Positions 1-8,149 of a DNA stretch of 64,000 nucleotides are shown here, piece after piece. Position numbers and translations under genes: made by a program. Position 1 is the first letter of the stretch. Every line of letters starts with the position of its first letter. The stretch is from Alcanivorax sp. (GTDB taxonomy: Bacteria; Pseudomonadota; Gammaproteobacteria; Pseudomonadales; Alcanivoracaceae): positions 1 through 64,000 of the forward strand of contig JAIUME010000013.1 of NCBI GenBank assembly GCA_022565695.1, in the 5' to 3' direction. The notes under the pieces are model-generated. The model saw nothing but the letters and a program-made list of their open reading frames with translations. It made no database searches and was not told the origin of the DNA.

Positions 1-66
1 GACCGCGCGTTGAGCGGTCGGCCGGGCAGGGCATCTGCACTGAGTGATGCCCGCGCGCGAGGCGCC
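1..66. other. Intergenic edge downstream of pilY1 with two small hairpins
   Basis: There is no coding sequence here. Two inverted repeats are visible: GACCGC/GCGGTC (1-6 and 14-19) and GGGCATC/GATGCCC (29-35 and 46-52). Neither has a T-run, so they are not clear intrinsic terminators. They could be processing or attenuation hairpins between pilY1 and a gene beyond the window edge; in related pilus operons that gene is often pilE. The function is a guess. Confidence 0.3.
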
Positions 67-3000
67 CTATTCGTTTGGCTTGATAATGTCTGGTTCGCCC
101 GGCGAGAGCTGATACCAACTGCCGCGGCGCATACCCTTTGCACCAATAGATCCTGCGCCGACCAACTCTGTACCAATGATCAGGTTCAGGTTCTCATCAT
201 CGCTGAGCCACGAGGGGGTGGGTGCCAGGCCGTCTTGCTGCAACTGTCTGCGCCGAGTGGTTGCATCAACCTCAACCCCCGGGAAAGTCCCTGCTGCGCC
301 GGTCACCAGATTGACCACATACAGGAAGCTTGTACCCATTCGCACGGCACAGGGGTTTTCCGCAAGCTGATCGCCACCCGGTTGATAGGACGTAAAGAAG
401 ATATGATCCGAGAAGATCGCCGGAGAGGCAGTCGCCTTCTCCCCGTCATCGACCAGCTCCAGCTTCCACCCGGGCCCGGTACCGTCAACCGTCGTACCGC
501 CCACCAAAGTAGTCAGCTGATTGAAGTTCACAGCCTGAGGTGCCACGCCCATGAGTGCGGTTTTATCGTTGATCGAAAAGAAATAGTCATCGACAGACTC
601 ATCAAGCGGGTGCGCACGATAGCCAGAGCCCAGCGTTACGTAGAGCGATTCAATATCGTCATCATTCTTGACGTAACCAACAGCGGGAGGGTAGTAAAAG
701 CGACGATTGTTCCGCCGCCCATTACCTGACAAATCCGCCAGTTTATGTACCTGCGAGTCGCTGACATTCTCCTGATCTATATCCACGCGCCAGACCTGGC
801 CACCCATATCACCAAAGTACAGATGGTCCGCAACACCATCGAAGTCCACATCCACCACGGAAATGCCGGACGGCACCGCCCAGTTCATGCCCGGGACTGA
901 GGTATGATTGGCGCCCGCACCCGTGGAGCCAGCAGACCAGAGCAAACTGCCGTTGAGAGCGTCAACAACATAAATCATATTCCCCATCTGGTCTTGCCCG
1001 GCGCTGCGCGCACTACCCTGTTTGAGATCGTGATCTTCCGGGCTGTAGCCCCCACCAAAGACGAGCACAGGCCTTTTGGCCCCATTAATCATGACCTGTG
1101 TCAGCGTCGGTTGTGACCAGGTCTGGCCCAGGCGCGCGAAGCCAGCGTCACCGCGATTGATCTGCCACATACGCGCCGGGTTGTTGCGATTGGAGACATT
1201 CAGCGCGTAATAAGAATAGCCACCGCGCCGCATGCCGCCATACAGATACACCGCACTCGGGGCAGACGATGCGGTCGCGCCTGGCCGGCGCCACGCAGTC
1301 CAGCTACCGTCCAGGCCATAGAGCTGGCGGCGGTTGTCTTGAGCAAGCCCGGGCCGATCAACAGTGAAGCGGTTAGCCTGACGGAAAAACTGGTGCGGCA
1401 TGAATGCAAACAACTCTTTACCATCCCGAGAGTCAATCGCATGCAACATGCCACCGTTGCCGGAAACGAAAATCACGTTGTTCTGATTACTACCGCCATA
1501 GTTAACCAATACGGGTTCACTATGGAGCGGGTCCCCCCACATTGTACGCAGGCGGTTCTTGAGCAACTCAATGCGATCGGCCTCAGCATTTTCAGGCAAT
1601 CCGAACATGACCGGATTATTGTCGTTCGCCCAGTCCACCTGCCGCATATTGCCTTCTGCATTGGTATAGAACAGACGCCGCTCGCCGACATGCTCACGAG
1701 CGCCCCCGGCACGCACATCCGGGCCGTCTGCCTCCGAGCTCCAGAAACTGCGAGAGTTTTCATAGAAGAACGCAGTATCAGGATTCACTGCCGGGCTGCC
1801 CGTTGCATCACGAATCAGCTCATCGGCAAGACGATAGCGCTTCAGGTTCCCATCCCAGTAGGATGATTCCCTCGGCTCGAACACAGCGTAGTAAAGCTGA
1901 TCCAGATGCTCTAGCCGGTTCATCTGGTTTACTGCCACACCCGGTGACGAGAAGGAGCGCGCATTATCAGCAACCAGATCAATGATGCGTGAAAAAGCGC
2001 GGATCAGCTCTTCACCATCATCTGCGTTGATAGTGCCTTCAGCACCGTCAGTGGAAACCTGCCGCATGTTGACTTCATTCCCTCCCATGTACAGGCCGAT
2101 GTTATATGTCTTGACCTCACGTCCTTTGGCGTTGCTCTCGCTAAAGAGGTAGTTGGATATAGCCCGCTGACACACATAAGAAGAGCTGCTGCCGCAGTTC
2201 AAGAAACCCTGGTTGCCCGGAGTATCATTCGGGCTCGGCGCGCCATCTGTAAATAGGATTACATGGTTGCTTTCGCACTGGTTTTCCATGTTCATCGGCG
2301 AGACATAGCGGCCGTCCTTGATAATATCGGCCTCGTTAGCGCAGTATTCTTCCTGGTCACACTCTTCGCGATACGTTGCCTCTCTCTGGAAGTAGACTTC
2401 TTCGCGCTCATAATATTTTGCACTGGCCTGGAAATAAGTCTGGCCGCGCGTCTGGAAAAGACGATCACTCCGTTCGCACCGATATGAACCGAACAAACAG
2501 AAAAGATTATTATTGTTACATATCCGTTCATATCTGATGCGGTCAGTGCTTTGCGCCGTGCAATTCTGATTGGTTGCGCCGCTTTGCCGCGTAATGACAG
2601 GAGCAGTCCAACCTGCGTCACGGCAAGTGGGCAATGATATGTCGCACGGCGTGGTCGTCGCCGGACCCCAGTCTTCATCCGGTCGCAGCTCACAAGTCTC
2701 CAGAGAAACGTCACAAGTTCCGGAAATCGGCAGGAATTCACCTATCTCTACCCGGCACGATTCCTGGGATGTATCACAGACGCCTGAAATTAATTTCTCA
2801 TCACCCAGATCAAGCCGACATGAAGGGTCCATCACATCGCACTCGCCCTCAATCTCGACAAACTCTGTCCAGCCATCAAAAACCTGCCGGCAGCCAACAT
2901 CGCGGATAGCTGTCTCGAGGCATACGCTGGTGACAGCGCCATTAGCAGGCGTACCGTATACCGGGGCCATGCCCATCATATACCGAGCGGCCTCAGCATA

Positions 3001-3534
3001 AGCACGACCTGTCGGCGTGTCCCCCACGGGCTGCGCACCTGCAAGCGGTGCGCTCGCATTATTACCTGCATCGTTGAGCGTATCGATCTGATCAAGAAAT
3101 ATCTGACGTGTTCCGTCATTCACTTCCGTAACCGGCACCAGGATGCGGCCACCAATCTGCCCGACCCCCCCAGAGTTGGAGCTGGGATTTGGCACGTTGT
3201 AATTGAAACGACCAATGCCGATCCTCACCCCATCTGGCGTATCCATCAACATGTCTCTGAGGGCGTTCTGCAGAATATTGATGCGGCGCTTCTCATAATC
3301 GGTGCACCAGGTTGCGTTGTGCCCGGAGCCGCCGCCCAGTTCATTCTGACACCAGCGCATACTGCCGGATGTATCCAGCATGATCATCACATTGGCTATC
3401 GCCTGATTCTGCTCGTTATCCGCTTGTGCACGAGAGAAGAATATCTCCGTATCATGGGCATAGAGCGATGTGGGTGACAAAATCACTGCCAACCCCAACA
3501 ACAGACCTTTTGCCAGATCAGACAATTGCTTCAT
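67..3534 (-). CDS. pilY1: Type IV pilus tip adhesin/biogenesis factor PilY1
   Basis: Large secreted pilus-associated protein of 1155 aa that primes pilus assembly with the minor pilins and acts in adhesion and surface sensing. The N-terminus is a signal peptide ending near LYAHD. A von Willebrand A domain follows, with the MIDAS motif DTSGS at residues 54-58. The middle carries four CX6C repeats (about residues 230-306). The C-terminal half is the PilY1 beta-propeller, with a calcium loop DVDFDGVAD at residues 895-903 that matches the known DxDxDGxxD site. I start at ATG 3534, preceded by AGGTGGAG, rather than the in-frame GTG three codons earlier. It is the last visible gene of the fimT-pilVWXY1 operon, 13 nt after pilX. 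Length and domain order fit PilY1 of pseudomonads. Identification is firm; ligand and mechanical role are inferred from the family. Confidence 0.96.
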   Translation of the reverse strand: MKQLSDLAKGLLLGLAVILSPTSLYAHDTEIFFSRAQADNEQNQAIANVMIMLDTSGSMRWCQNELGGGSGHNATWCTDYEKRRINILQNALRDMLMDTPDGVRIGIGRFNYNVPNPSSNSGGVGQIGGRILVPVTEVNDGTRQIFLDQIDTLNDAGNNASAPLAGAQPVGDTPTGRAYAEAARYMMGMAPVYGTPANGAVTSVCLETAIRDVGCRQVFDGWTEFVEIEGECDVMDPSCRLDLGDEKLISGVCDTSQESCRVEIGEFLPISGTCDVSLETCELRPDEDWGPATTTPCDISLPTCRDAGWTAPVITRQSGATNQNCTAQSTDRIRYERICNNNNLFCLFGSYRCERSDRLFQTRGQTYFQASAKYYEREEVYFQREATYREECDQEEYCANEADIIKDGRYVSPMNMENQCESNHVILFTDGAPSPNDTPGNQGFLNCGSSSSYVCQRAISNYLFSESNAKGREVKTYNIGLYMGGNEVNMRQVSTDGAEGTINADDGEELIRAFSRIIDLVADNARSFSSPGVAVNQMNRLEHLDQLYYAVFEPRESSYWDGNLKRYRLADELIRDATGSPAVNPDTAFFYENSRSFWSSEADGPDVRAGGAREHVGERRLFYTNAEGNMRQVDWANDNNPVMFGLPENAEADRIELLKNRLRTMWGDPLHSEPVLVNYGGSNQNNVIFVSGNGGMLHAIDSRDGKELFAFMPHQFFRQANRFTVDRPGLAQDNRRQLYGLDGSWTAWRRPGATASSAPSAVYLYGGMRRGGYSYYALNVSNRNNPARMWQINRGDAGFARLGQTWSQPTLTQVMINGAKRPVLVFGGGYSPEDHDLKQGSARSAGQDQMGNMIYVVDALNGSLLWSAGSTGAGANHTSVPGMNWAVPSGISVVDVDFDGVADHLYFGDMGGQVWRVDIDQENVSDSQVHKLADLSGNGRRNNRRFYYPPAVGYVKNDDDIESLYVTLGSGYRAHPLDESVDDYFFSINDKTALMGVAPQAVNFNQLTTLVGGTTVDGTGPGWKLELVDDGEKATASPAIFSDHIFFTSYQPGGDQLAENPCAVRMGTSFLYVVNLVTGAAGTFPGVEVDATTRRRQLQQDGLAPTPSWLSDDENLNLIIGTELVGAGSIGAKGMRRGSWYQLSPGEPDIIKPNE

Positions 3535-3547
3535 GATCTCCACCTCA

Positions 3548-4126
3548 CTAGAATTCCTGGGCGGGGATCATTCCCCGACGCAGTGCATGCTGTATATGTC
3601 GGTTCGACATGTTGTAACCGGGCATCGAACCATTCCCCTGAATAAGTAGCTCAAAATCACCGATGATCGTGCCCATTCCACCGGTACTGCTGATCTGATT
3701 GCCCGACGCCGGTGAGAAGCCAATAGCACGGCTACGTGTCTCCACAAGCAGTGCATTGCGGGCATCCATATACTGGTTAGCGCCGCAGCTCTGTAGCACC
3801 AGTTCGCCGCTGGCTGCAATACACCAGGTAATGGTCAACCCGTTAAAAAGCCCTGCAATTTCGTCAAAGACCTCGGCGTCATCCGAAGCATTCAGGTCAA
3901 CAAGGTGCGCCATGGTCACCGCGATTCCCGATTCCGCCGCCTCAAACACCATGGCATCCAGCTGGGTACCCATGGCCACTTTTGCCGAAAAGGTACTGGA
4001 CCGCATCGCAGCAATACCGATCACAGAGATGATTAGCAGTATCATGAGGGACACGAACAGGGCGACCCCTTGCTGGCGCAGTCGCCGACCTGACAGCCGC
4101 GCTCTCCCGGGCAATTTCTGATTCAT
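3548..4126 (-). CDS. pilX: Type IV pilus minor pilin PilX
   Basis: Minor pilin of 192 aa, thought to sit in the tip complex with PilV, PilW and FimT/FimU and to carry PilY1. The N-terminus has a basic leader ending RQQG, then the hydrophobic helix VALFVSLMILLIISVIGIAA, which is the PilX_N pattern. Cleavage would follow Gly20. The +5 residue of the mature protein is Val, not the usual Glu; in the related pseudopilin GspK the absence of Glu5 marks the terminal subunit. The start ATG overlaps the pilW stop by 4 nt, so translation is probably coupled. It is followed 13 nt later by pilY1. The assignment rests on the N-terminal pattern and on position; the globular domain alone would not identify it. 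Confidence 0.92.
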   Translation of the reverse strand: MNQKLPGRARLSGRRLRQQGVALFVSLMILLIISVIGIAAMRSSTFSAKVAMGTQLDAMVFEAAESGIAVTMAHLVDLNASDDAEVFDEIAGLFNGLTITWCIAASGELVLQSCGANQYMDARNALLVETRSRAIGFSPASGNQISSTGGMGTIIGDFELLIQGNGSMPGYNMSNRHIQHALRRGMIPAQEF

Positions 4127-4836
4127 AGCGCCTCCCAGTTCATGTTTCGGAACATGATGGTGGTCGAGAAAAACCGGCGCACAACCCGATCGGCACCAGT
4201 CTCCACATTACGATCGAGCACACGCCAGGTACGTGGCTCATTCAGTCCAAGCCCCTCACCCGGGACTGCCATCAGCAGCCCTATACGCACCCCCAGAATC
4301 GGATCACCTGATAGCTCAGCAGCGTTGGCCCCGACAAAGCTGAACGGGCCTTGCAGGCCGTCCCGCGCGGTATCCAGGACATAGTGCACACGGAAGGCCT
4401 CTACTCCAGACACCAGCGCCACCGGTGCACTACTCAGACTGCCGTTGCACACAAGCTCGCGGTTGCCATTGACGCTATAAGTATTAGTGATTTCGACAGG
4501 ACCACCTGGCGACTCACTGCCCTGGCAATCCCGTGTTCCGAGGTAGCGCACTCTCAAACGATCATTCGGCGCGCTTTCCGTGCTGCCTCCGCCGCCAAAC
4601 GCTACGCCATCAAGATTTGACACAGCGCCACCGCTGTAGCCCGCCTTCCTTATGTCCGCACCAAGAAAGCGCATGACCAGCTGGCCATCGTCCATAATGC
4701 GAGAGACCGCCTGCTGGGTCGTGAAGAGTTGCTGATTGGCGCTGAACAACTGCGTCGCTGCCGCCACCACCAGTGCACCCAGCAACATGGCGATCATCAA
4801 CTCGACTATGCTGTAGCCCTGCTGCATTTTTCTCAT
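4123..4836 (-). CDS. pilW: Type IV pilus minor pilin PilW
   Basis: Minor pilin of 237 aa for the pilus tip-priming complex in the inner membrane and pilus. It has a short class III signal, MRKMQQG, with predicted cleavage after Gly7. The methylated helix starts YSIVE with Glu at +5 and continues as a hydrophobic stretch (ELMIAMLLGALVVAAATQLF). Further on are PilW-like features: IRKAGYSGGA near residue 60 and a Cys-containing globular region. It overlaps pilV by 4 nt upstream and pilX by 4 nt downstream. The length is somewhat shorter than several PilW homologues (250-350 aa) but intact at both ends. Family and context agree. Confidence 0.93.
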   Translation of the reverse strand: MRKMQQGYSIVELMIAMLLGALVVAAATQLFSANQQLFTTQQAVSRIMDDGQLVMRFLGADIRKAGYSGGAVSNLDGVAFGGGGSTESAPNDRLRVRYLGTRDCQGSESPGGPVEITNTYSVNGNRELVCNGSLSSAPVALVSGVEAFRVHYVLDTARDGLQGPFSFVGANAAELSGDPILGVRIGLLMAVPGEGLGLNEPRTWRVLDRNVETGADRVVRRFFSTTIMFRNMNWEAL

Positions 4837-5381
4837 GGCCGCAACGCCTCCAGAACCACGCAGTTATAATCTGCCGTGTTGGGAATATCGGGATAGCCGT
4901 TCAGGCACTGCGCTGGCGTCATGCCTCGCCAGGTAATCACGACACAGCTCGCGGAAATACCACCGCCACACGCGGTGCTGGCACGGACCATGCCCCCCGG
5001 CAAGCTGTTCGCAGCCATCCAGGAAAGTTGGGCAATGTCTGCCCGAGCCAGCTGCGTGGGCTGGCAGGCTCCTCCTCCGACACACCCGGCAGGATAATTG
5101 CCGCCCGATGCGCCCGGGGCTGTAGGCCAATCGCCGGAATCGAAGTAATCCGACCGCGCCTGGGGATTGAGCAGAAGGCGCTCCAGGGCGTCACGCCCGA
5201 TCATCGTGGCGTGGGTGCGATAACCGGCATTTTCTGCGCTCTGCAAGGCGAACAACTGCATACCGGCGTAACCAAGCACACCAATGCCGACCACCAGCAC
5301 TGCAACCATGACCTCTGTCAGGCCAACGCCGCGCTGCCGCCCCCTGGGCGGAGCAACGCGACGGGGTTTCTGCCTCAACAT
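4833..5381 (-). CDS. pilV: Type IV pilus minor pilin PilV
   Basis: Minor pilin of 182 aa. The N-terminus carries a basic, proline-containing leader of 18 residues ending RQRG, then VGLTEVMVAVLVVGIGVLGYAG, with Glu at +5 of the mature protein, as PilD (prepilin peptidase) substrates require. The following segment (LQSAENAGYRTHATMIGRD) is typical of PilV. The gene overlaps the end of fimT by 7 nt and the start of pilW by 4 nt, so the five genes form one translationally coupled unit. The leader is longer than the usual 6-10 residues; another start inside it is possible but none has a better ribosome site. Confidence 0.93.
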   Translation of the reverse strand: MLRQKPRRVAPPRGRQRGVGLTEVMVAVLVVGIGVLGYAGMQLFALQSAENAGYRTHATMIGRDALERLLLNPQARSDYFDSGDWPTAPGASGGNYPAGCVGGGACQPTQLARADIAQLSWMAANSLPGGMVRASTACGGGISASCVVITWRGMTPAQCLNGYPDIPNTADYNCVVLEALRP

Positions 5382-5890
5382 GAGCCCTCCTGATTCGTGA
5401 CCCGCCCGAGCGGCGATATCGTGATATCCCGAGCCCTGCCTTCACGACACAATGCGAATACCGCGCCGCCGCCATCCAGCAATCCGTTTGCCTGGAAGAT
5501 GAGGACATTCCTGCTACCTGTAATCTGGACGTTCCCGGACTTGCGGACCCGCTGGTCGCCCTCGACCCGTTGCGCAACGGGCGTCGTCCCTGGATACATA
5601 TATTGAAGGTCCCAGCCATTGGACCAGCCACCGGGTGCAGCGCTGAGCTCCACGTCGACACGGAGATTCAGGGCCTGAGTCCGGGCTGTATTGATCGCAT
5701 TCAGGAATTCAGACGTTGTCCCGCGAATGTCGGCACCATCACGCAGGGACTGCATGGAAGGGAGGGCAATCGCAGTCACAATCCCCATTATCAGCAGGCC
5801 AACGATCAGCTCGATGGCGTTCACCCCCCGTTGCCGGGTCCGGGATCCGCTGAGTGATAGGCCCGCAGTACATGCGTGTCTCGGTATCAT
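5375..5890 (-). CDS. fimT: Type IV pilus minor pilin of the FimT/FimU (GspH) family
   Basis: Pseudopilin-like protein of 171 aa and first gene of the minor pilin operon. Predicted prepilin cleavage is RQRG/VNAIE (after Gly22, Glu at +5), followed by LIVGLLIMGIVTAIALPSM. A GspH-type domain follows, with FLNAINTARTQALN near residue 65, a segment shared by FimT, FimU and GspH. FimT-type proteins in other bacteria bind DNA for uptake, while FimU joins the tip complex. The sequence alone does not say which, though the position upstream of pilV/pilW fits FimU as well. The 22-residue leader is long. The promoter should lie in the 216 bp between this gene and ispH; no convincing -35/-10 pair was found there. 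Confidence 0.85.
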   Translation of the reverse strand: MIPRHACTAGLSLSGSRTRQRGVNAIELIVGLLIMGIVTAIALPSMQSLRDGADIRGTTSEFLNAINTARTQALNLRVDVELSAAPGGWSNGWDLQYMYPGTTPVAQRVEGDQRVRKSGNVQITGSRNVLIFQANGLLDGGGAVFALCREGRARDITISPLGRVTNQEGSC

Positions 5891-6106
5891 CAGATGTGCT
5901 CTCTTGTTGTTCCGGCGCCTTCAACAGCCGGGCACCGGGAACTGACGTGCAACCGTGCATAGAGCATGCTAGCAGTGTGTCGGTAAGGGGCAATCAGGCG
6001 AGGGACAAGCGGGCGGACCGGCCAGCCGAACGGTACACGCCGGGGCCTTGAAAGGGCCAGACATTCGGGCGGAGAGCGTGGCTGTGGCGTATTATCAGAT
6101 TTGCGG

Positions 6107-7057
6107 TCAGGCGTCCGGGGTGGACGTTCGCAGGCCTTTCGGCATCGAGAAGCGAATATTCTCCTCCCGACCGGCGACCTCTTCAGCCCCCTCGCCGCCC
6201 AGCTCGCGCAGGCGATCCACCACCTGCTGCACCAGCGCCTCCGGGGCACTCGCCCCGGCGGTGACGCCAACGACGCCCTTGCCCGCCAGCCAGCCAGGAT
6301 CAATCTGGGCCGGTTCATCGATCAGATAGGCCGGGGTACCGCAGCGCTCCGCCAGCTCACGCAGGCGGTTGGAGTTGGAGCTGTTGGGACTGCCCACCAC
6401 CAGTACCAGCTGGCATTCCAGCGCCAGCTGCCGCACAGCATCCTGGCGGTTGGTGGTGGCGTAACAGATATCTTCCTTGCGCGGGCCCTTGATGTCCGGG
6501 AAGCGGGCACGCAGGGCTTCGATGATACGGGCGGTATCATCCACGGACAGGGTTGTCTGGGTCACAAAAGCCAGGTGAGACGGGTCGCGCACCTGCAACG
6601 TCGCCACGTCCGCTTCGTCTTCCACCAGGTAGATGGCGCCGCCGTGGGAGGTATCGTACTGCCCCATCGTGCCTTCCACCTCCGGGTGGCCGGCATGGCC
6701 GATGAGAATGCTCTCGCGGGCCTCGCGGGCGTACTGGATCACCTCCATATGCACCTTGGTGACCAGCGGGCAGGTGGCGTCGAAGACCTGTAGCTCGCGG
6801 CGGCCTGCTTCATCCTGGACCGCCCGGGCCACACCGTGGGCCGAGAACACCACGATGGCGTCATCCGGCACTTCATCCAGCTCTTCCACGAAGACGGCAC
6901 CCCGGGCCCGCAGATCCTCGACCACAAAGCGGTTGTGCACGACTTCATGGCGCACATAGACCGGCGCACCGAAGACCTCCAGCGCGCGATTGACGATGTC
7001 GATGGCACGGTCTACGCCGGCACAGAAACCACGGGGATTGGCGAGACGGATTTGCAT
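6107..7057 (-). CDS. ispH: 4-hydroxy-3-methylbut-2-enyl diphosphate reductase
   Basis: Last enzyme of the MEP pathway: it reduces HMBPP to isopentenyl and dimethylallyl diphosphate using a 4Fe-4S cluster. Length is 316 aa, as in E. coli IspH. The conserved cysteines are in RGFCAGVD near the N-terminus, [12 protein letters not shown] near residue 95 and [11 protein letters not shown] near residue 195. TQTTLS and the SSNSNRL phosphate-binding segment are also present. I chose ATG 7057 (MQIRLANP) because the family begins here; the 19 upstream in-frame codons do not match it. It follows fkpB on the same strand after about 60 nt, the common fkpB-ispH arrangement. Its product feeds ispB, also in this window. 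Confidence 0.97.
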   Translation of the reverse strand: MQIRLANPRGFCAGVDRAIDIVNRALEVFGAPVYVRHEVVHNRFVVEDLRARGAVFVEELDEVPDDAIVVFSAHGVARAVQDEAGRRELQVFDATCPLVTKVHMEVIQYAREARESILIGHAGHPEVEGTMGQYDTSHGGAIYLVEDEADVATLQVRDPSHLAFVTQTTLSVDDTARIIEALRARFPDIKGPRKEDICYATTNRQDAVRQLALECQLVLVVGSPNSSNSNRLRELAERCGTPAYLIDEPAQIDPGWLAGKGVVGVTAGASAPEALVQQVVDRLRELGGEGAEEVAGREENIRFSMPKGLRTSTPDA

Positions 7058-7120
7058 GGGACAACCTGCTTCATGGTGAGGCACCATTGTACGCGCCCCC
7101 CTCAGTCTCTGCACGAAACG

Positions 7121-7591
7121 CTATTGCAGCGTCACCGGTTGCTCCGGCGCATTATGGGCAACGTCGATGATTTCCACTTCGAACGTCAGCTCACGGCCGG
7201 CCAGGGGGTGGTTGAAGTCCACGTAGACCCAGTCATCCTCGACCCGGGTAATCACACCGGGCAACTCGGCACGGGCCGCATCGGCAAAATTCATCACCAC
7301 GCCGGGGTTCAGCTCGGCATCATCGGGAAATTCATCGCGGCGGAAGTGCTGCACATTGTCCGGATTGTATTCGCCGAAACCGTCATCGGCGCTGAGGAAC
7401 ACGCTGCGCTTGTCTCCTGCCTTGAGGCCCAGCAACGCCCGCTCGAAACCCGGCAGCAGGGAATCATCCCCCCACACAAACGATGCGGGCTTGCCGTCAA
7501 AGGTGCTGTCCAGCTCCGTGCCATCCATCAGGCGCACAGCAAAGTGCAGGGTGATGCGCATCTGCGGGCCGATCTTCAGTACGTCACTCAT
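7121..7591 (-). CDS. fkpB: FKBP-type peptidyl-prolyl isomerase, SlpA/FkpB type
   Basis: Cytoplasmic prolyl isomerase/chaperone of 156 aa. The FKBP core is split by an inserted flap, as in SlpA and SlyD. The start VRLMDGTELDSTFDGKPASF, the active-site region LLPGFERALLGLKAGDK, the flap with FGEYNPDNVQHFRRDEFPDD, and the return strand HPLAGRELTFEVEI are all recognisable. There is no C-terminal metal-binding histidine tail, which separates it from SlyD. It lies between lspA and ispH, its usual place in gammaproteobacteria, and is probably cotranscribed with both. Nothing links it specifically to its neighbours beyond conserved order. Confidence 0.95.
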   Translation of the reverse strand: MSDVLKIGPQMRITLHFAVRLMDGTELDSTFDGKPASFVWGDDSLLPGFERALLGLKAGDKRSVFLSADDGFGEYNPDNVQHFRRDEFPDDAELNPGVVMNFADAARAELPGVITRVEDDWVYVDFNHPLAGRELTFEVEIIDVAHNAPEQPVTLQ

Positions 7592-7624
7592 GAAACATCA
7601 CTCCCGAATCCGGGACCTGGCCCA

Positions 7625-8149
7625 TCAGGCCTGGTCGCCTCGACCACCGAACAACATGTCGTAAATGATCAGCGCCGCGCCGACGGAAATGGCGGCGTCA
7701 GCAATATTGAACGCCGGAAAGTGCCAGCCGGCCCAGTGGAAATCGAGAAAATCCACCACCTTGCCGAGCACGATGCGATCCCACAGGTTGCCCAGGGCAC
7801 CCCCGAGGATCAGCGCCAGCGCCGCAGCCACCAGCGGACCTTCGCGACCGCGTACCAGCCAGACCAGAATCACCACACTGGCAATGATGGCCACCCCGGT
7901 AAAGAACCAGCGCTGCCACCCGCCCGCATCGGCAAGAAAACTGAACGCGGCACCCGGGTTATAGGCCAGTGTCAGATTGAAGAAGCTCAACACTTCCACA
8001 CGCTGGTACAGCGCCAGACTGGCTTCCGCCAGCCCCTTGGTCCACTGATCCAGCACCACCACAATCAGTGTCAGCCAGAGCCAGTGAAGGCGACGCCAGG
8101 ACACCTCGCCGAACATGTGCATCGCACCAGGCCGCGTTGCATTAGGCAT
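7625..8149 (-). CDS. lspA: Lipoprotein signal peptidase (signal peptidase II)
   Basis: Inner-membrane aspartyl peptidase of 174 aa that cleaves the signal peptide of prolipoproteins just before the lipidated cysteine. Four membrane segments are visible. The two catalytic aspartates are in GNLWDRI and FNIADAAI, and LTYN-type motif III appears as [12 protein letters not shown] start at ATG 8149 (MPNATRPG), which overlaps the end of ileS by 8 nt; the longer in-frame extension lies within ileS and lacks family similarity. This window encodes probable clients: the YajG-like lipoprotein, the acylase and the 43.2-kb lipoprotein. The gene order ileS-lspA-fkpB-ispH is conserved widely. Confidence 0.96.
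   Translation of the reverse strand: MPNATRPGAMHMFGEVSWRRLHWLWLTLIVVVLDQWTKGLAEASLALYQRVEVLSFFNLTLAYNPGAAFSFLADAGGWQRWFFTGVAIIASVVILVWLVRGREGPLVAAALALILGGALGNLWDRIVLGKVVDFLDFHWAGWHFPAFNIADAAISVGAALIIYDMLFGGRGDQA

Noticed and set aside
10-729. 239-codon open frame opposite the end of pilY1
   Set aside because: It is antisense to the conserved PilY1 propeller; no ribosome site, no family resemblance.
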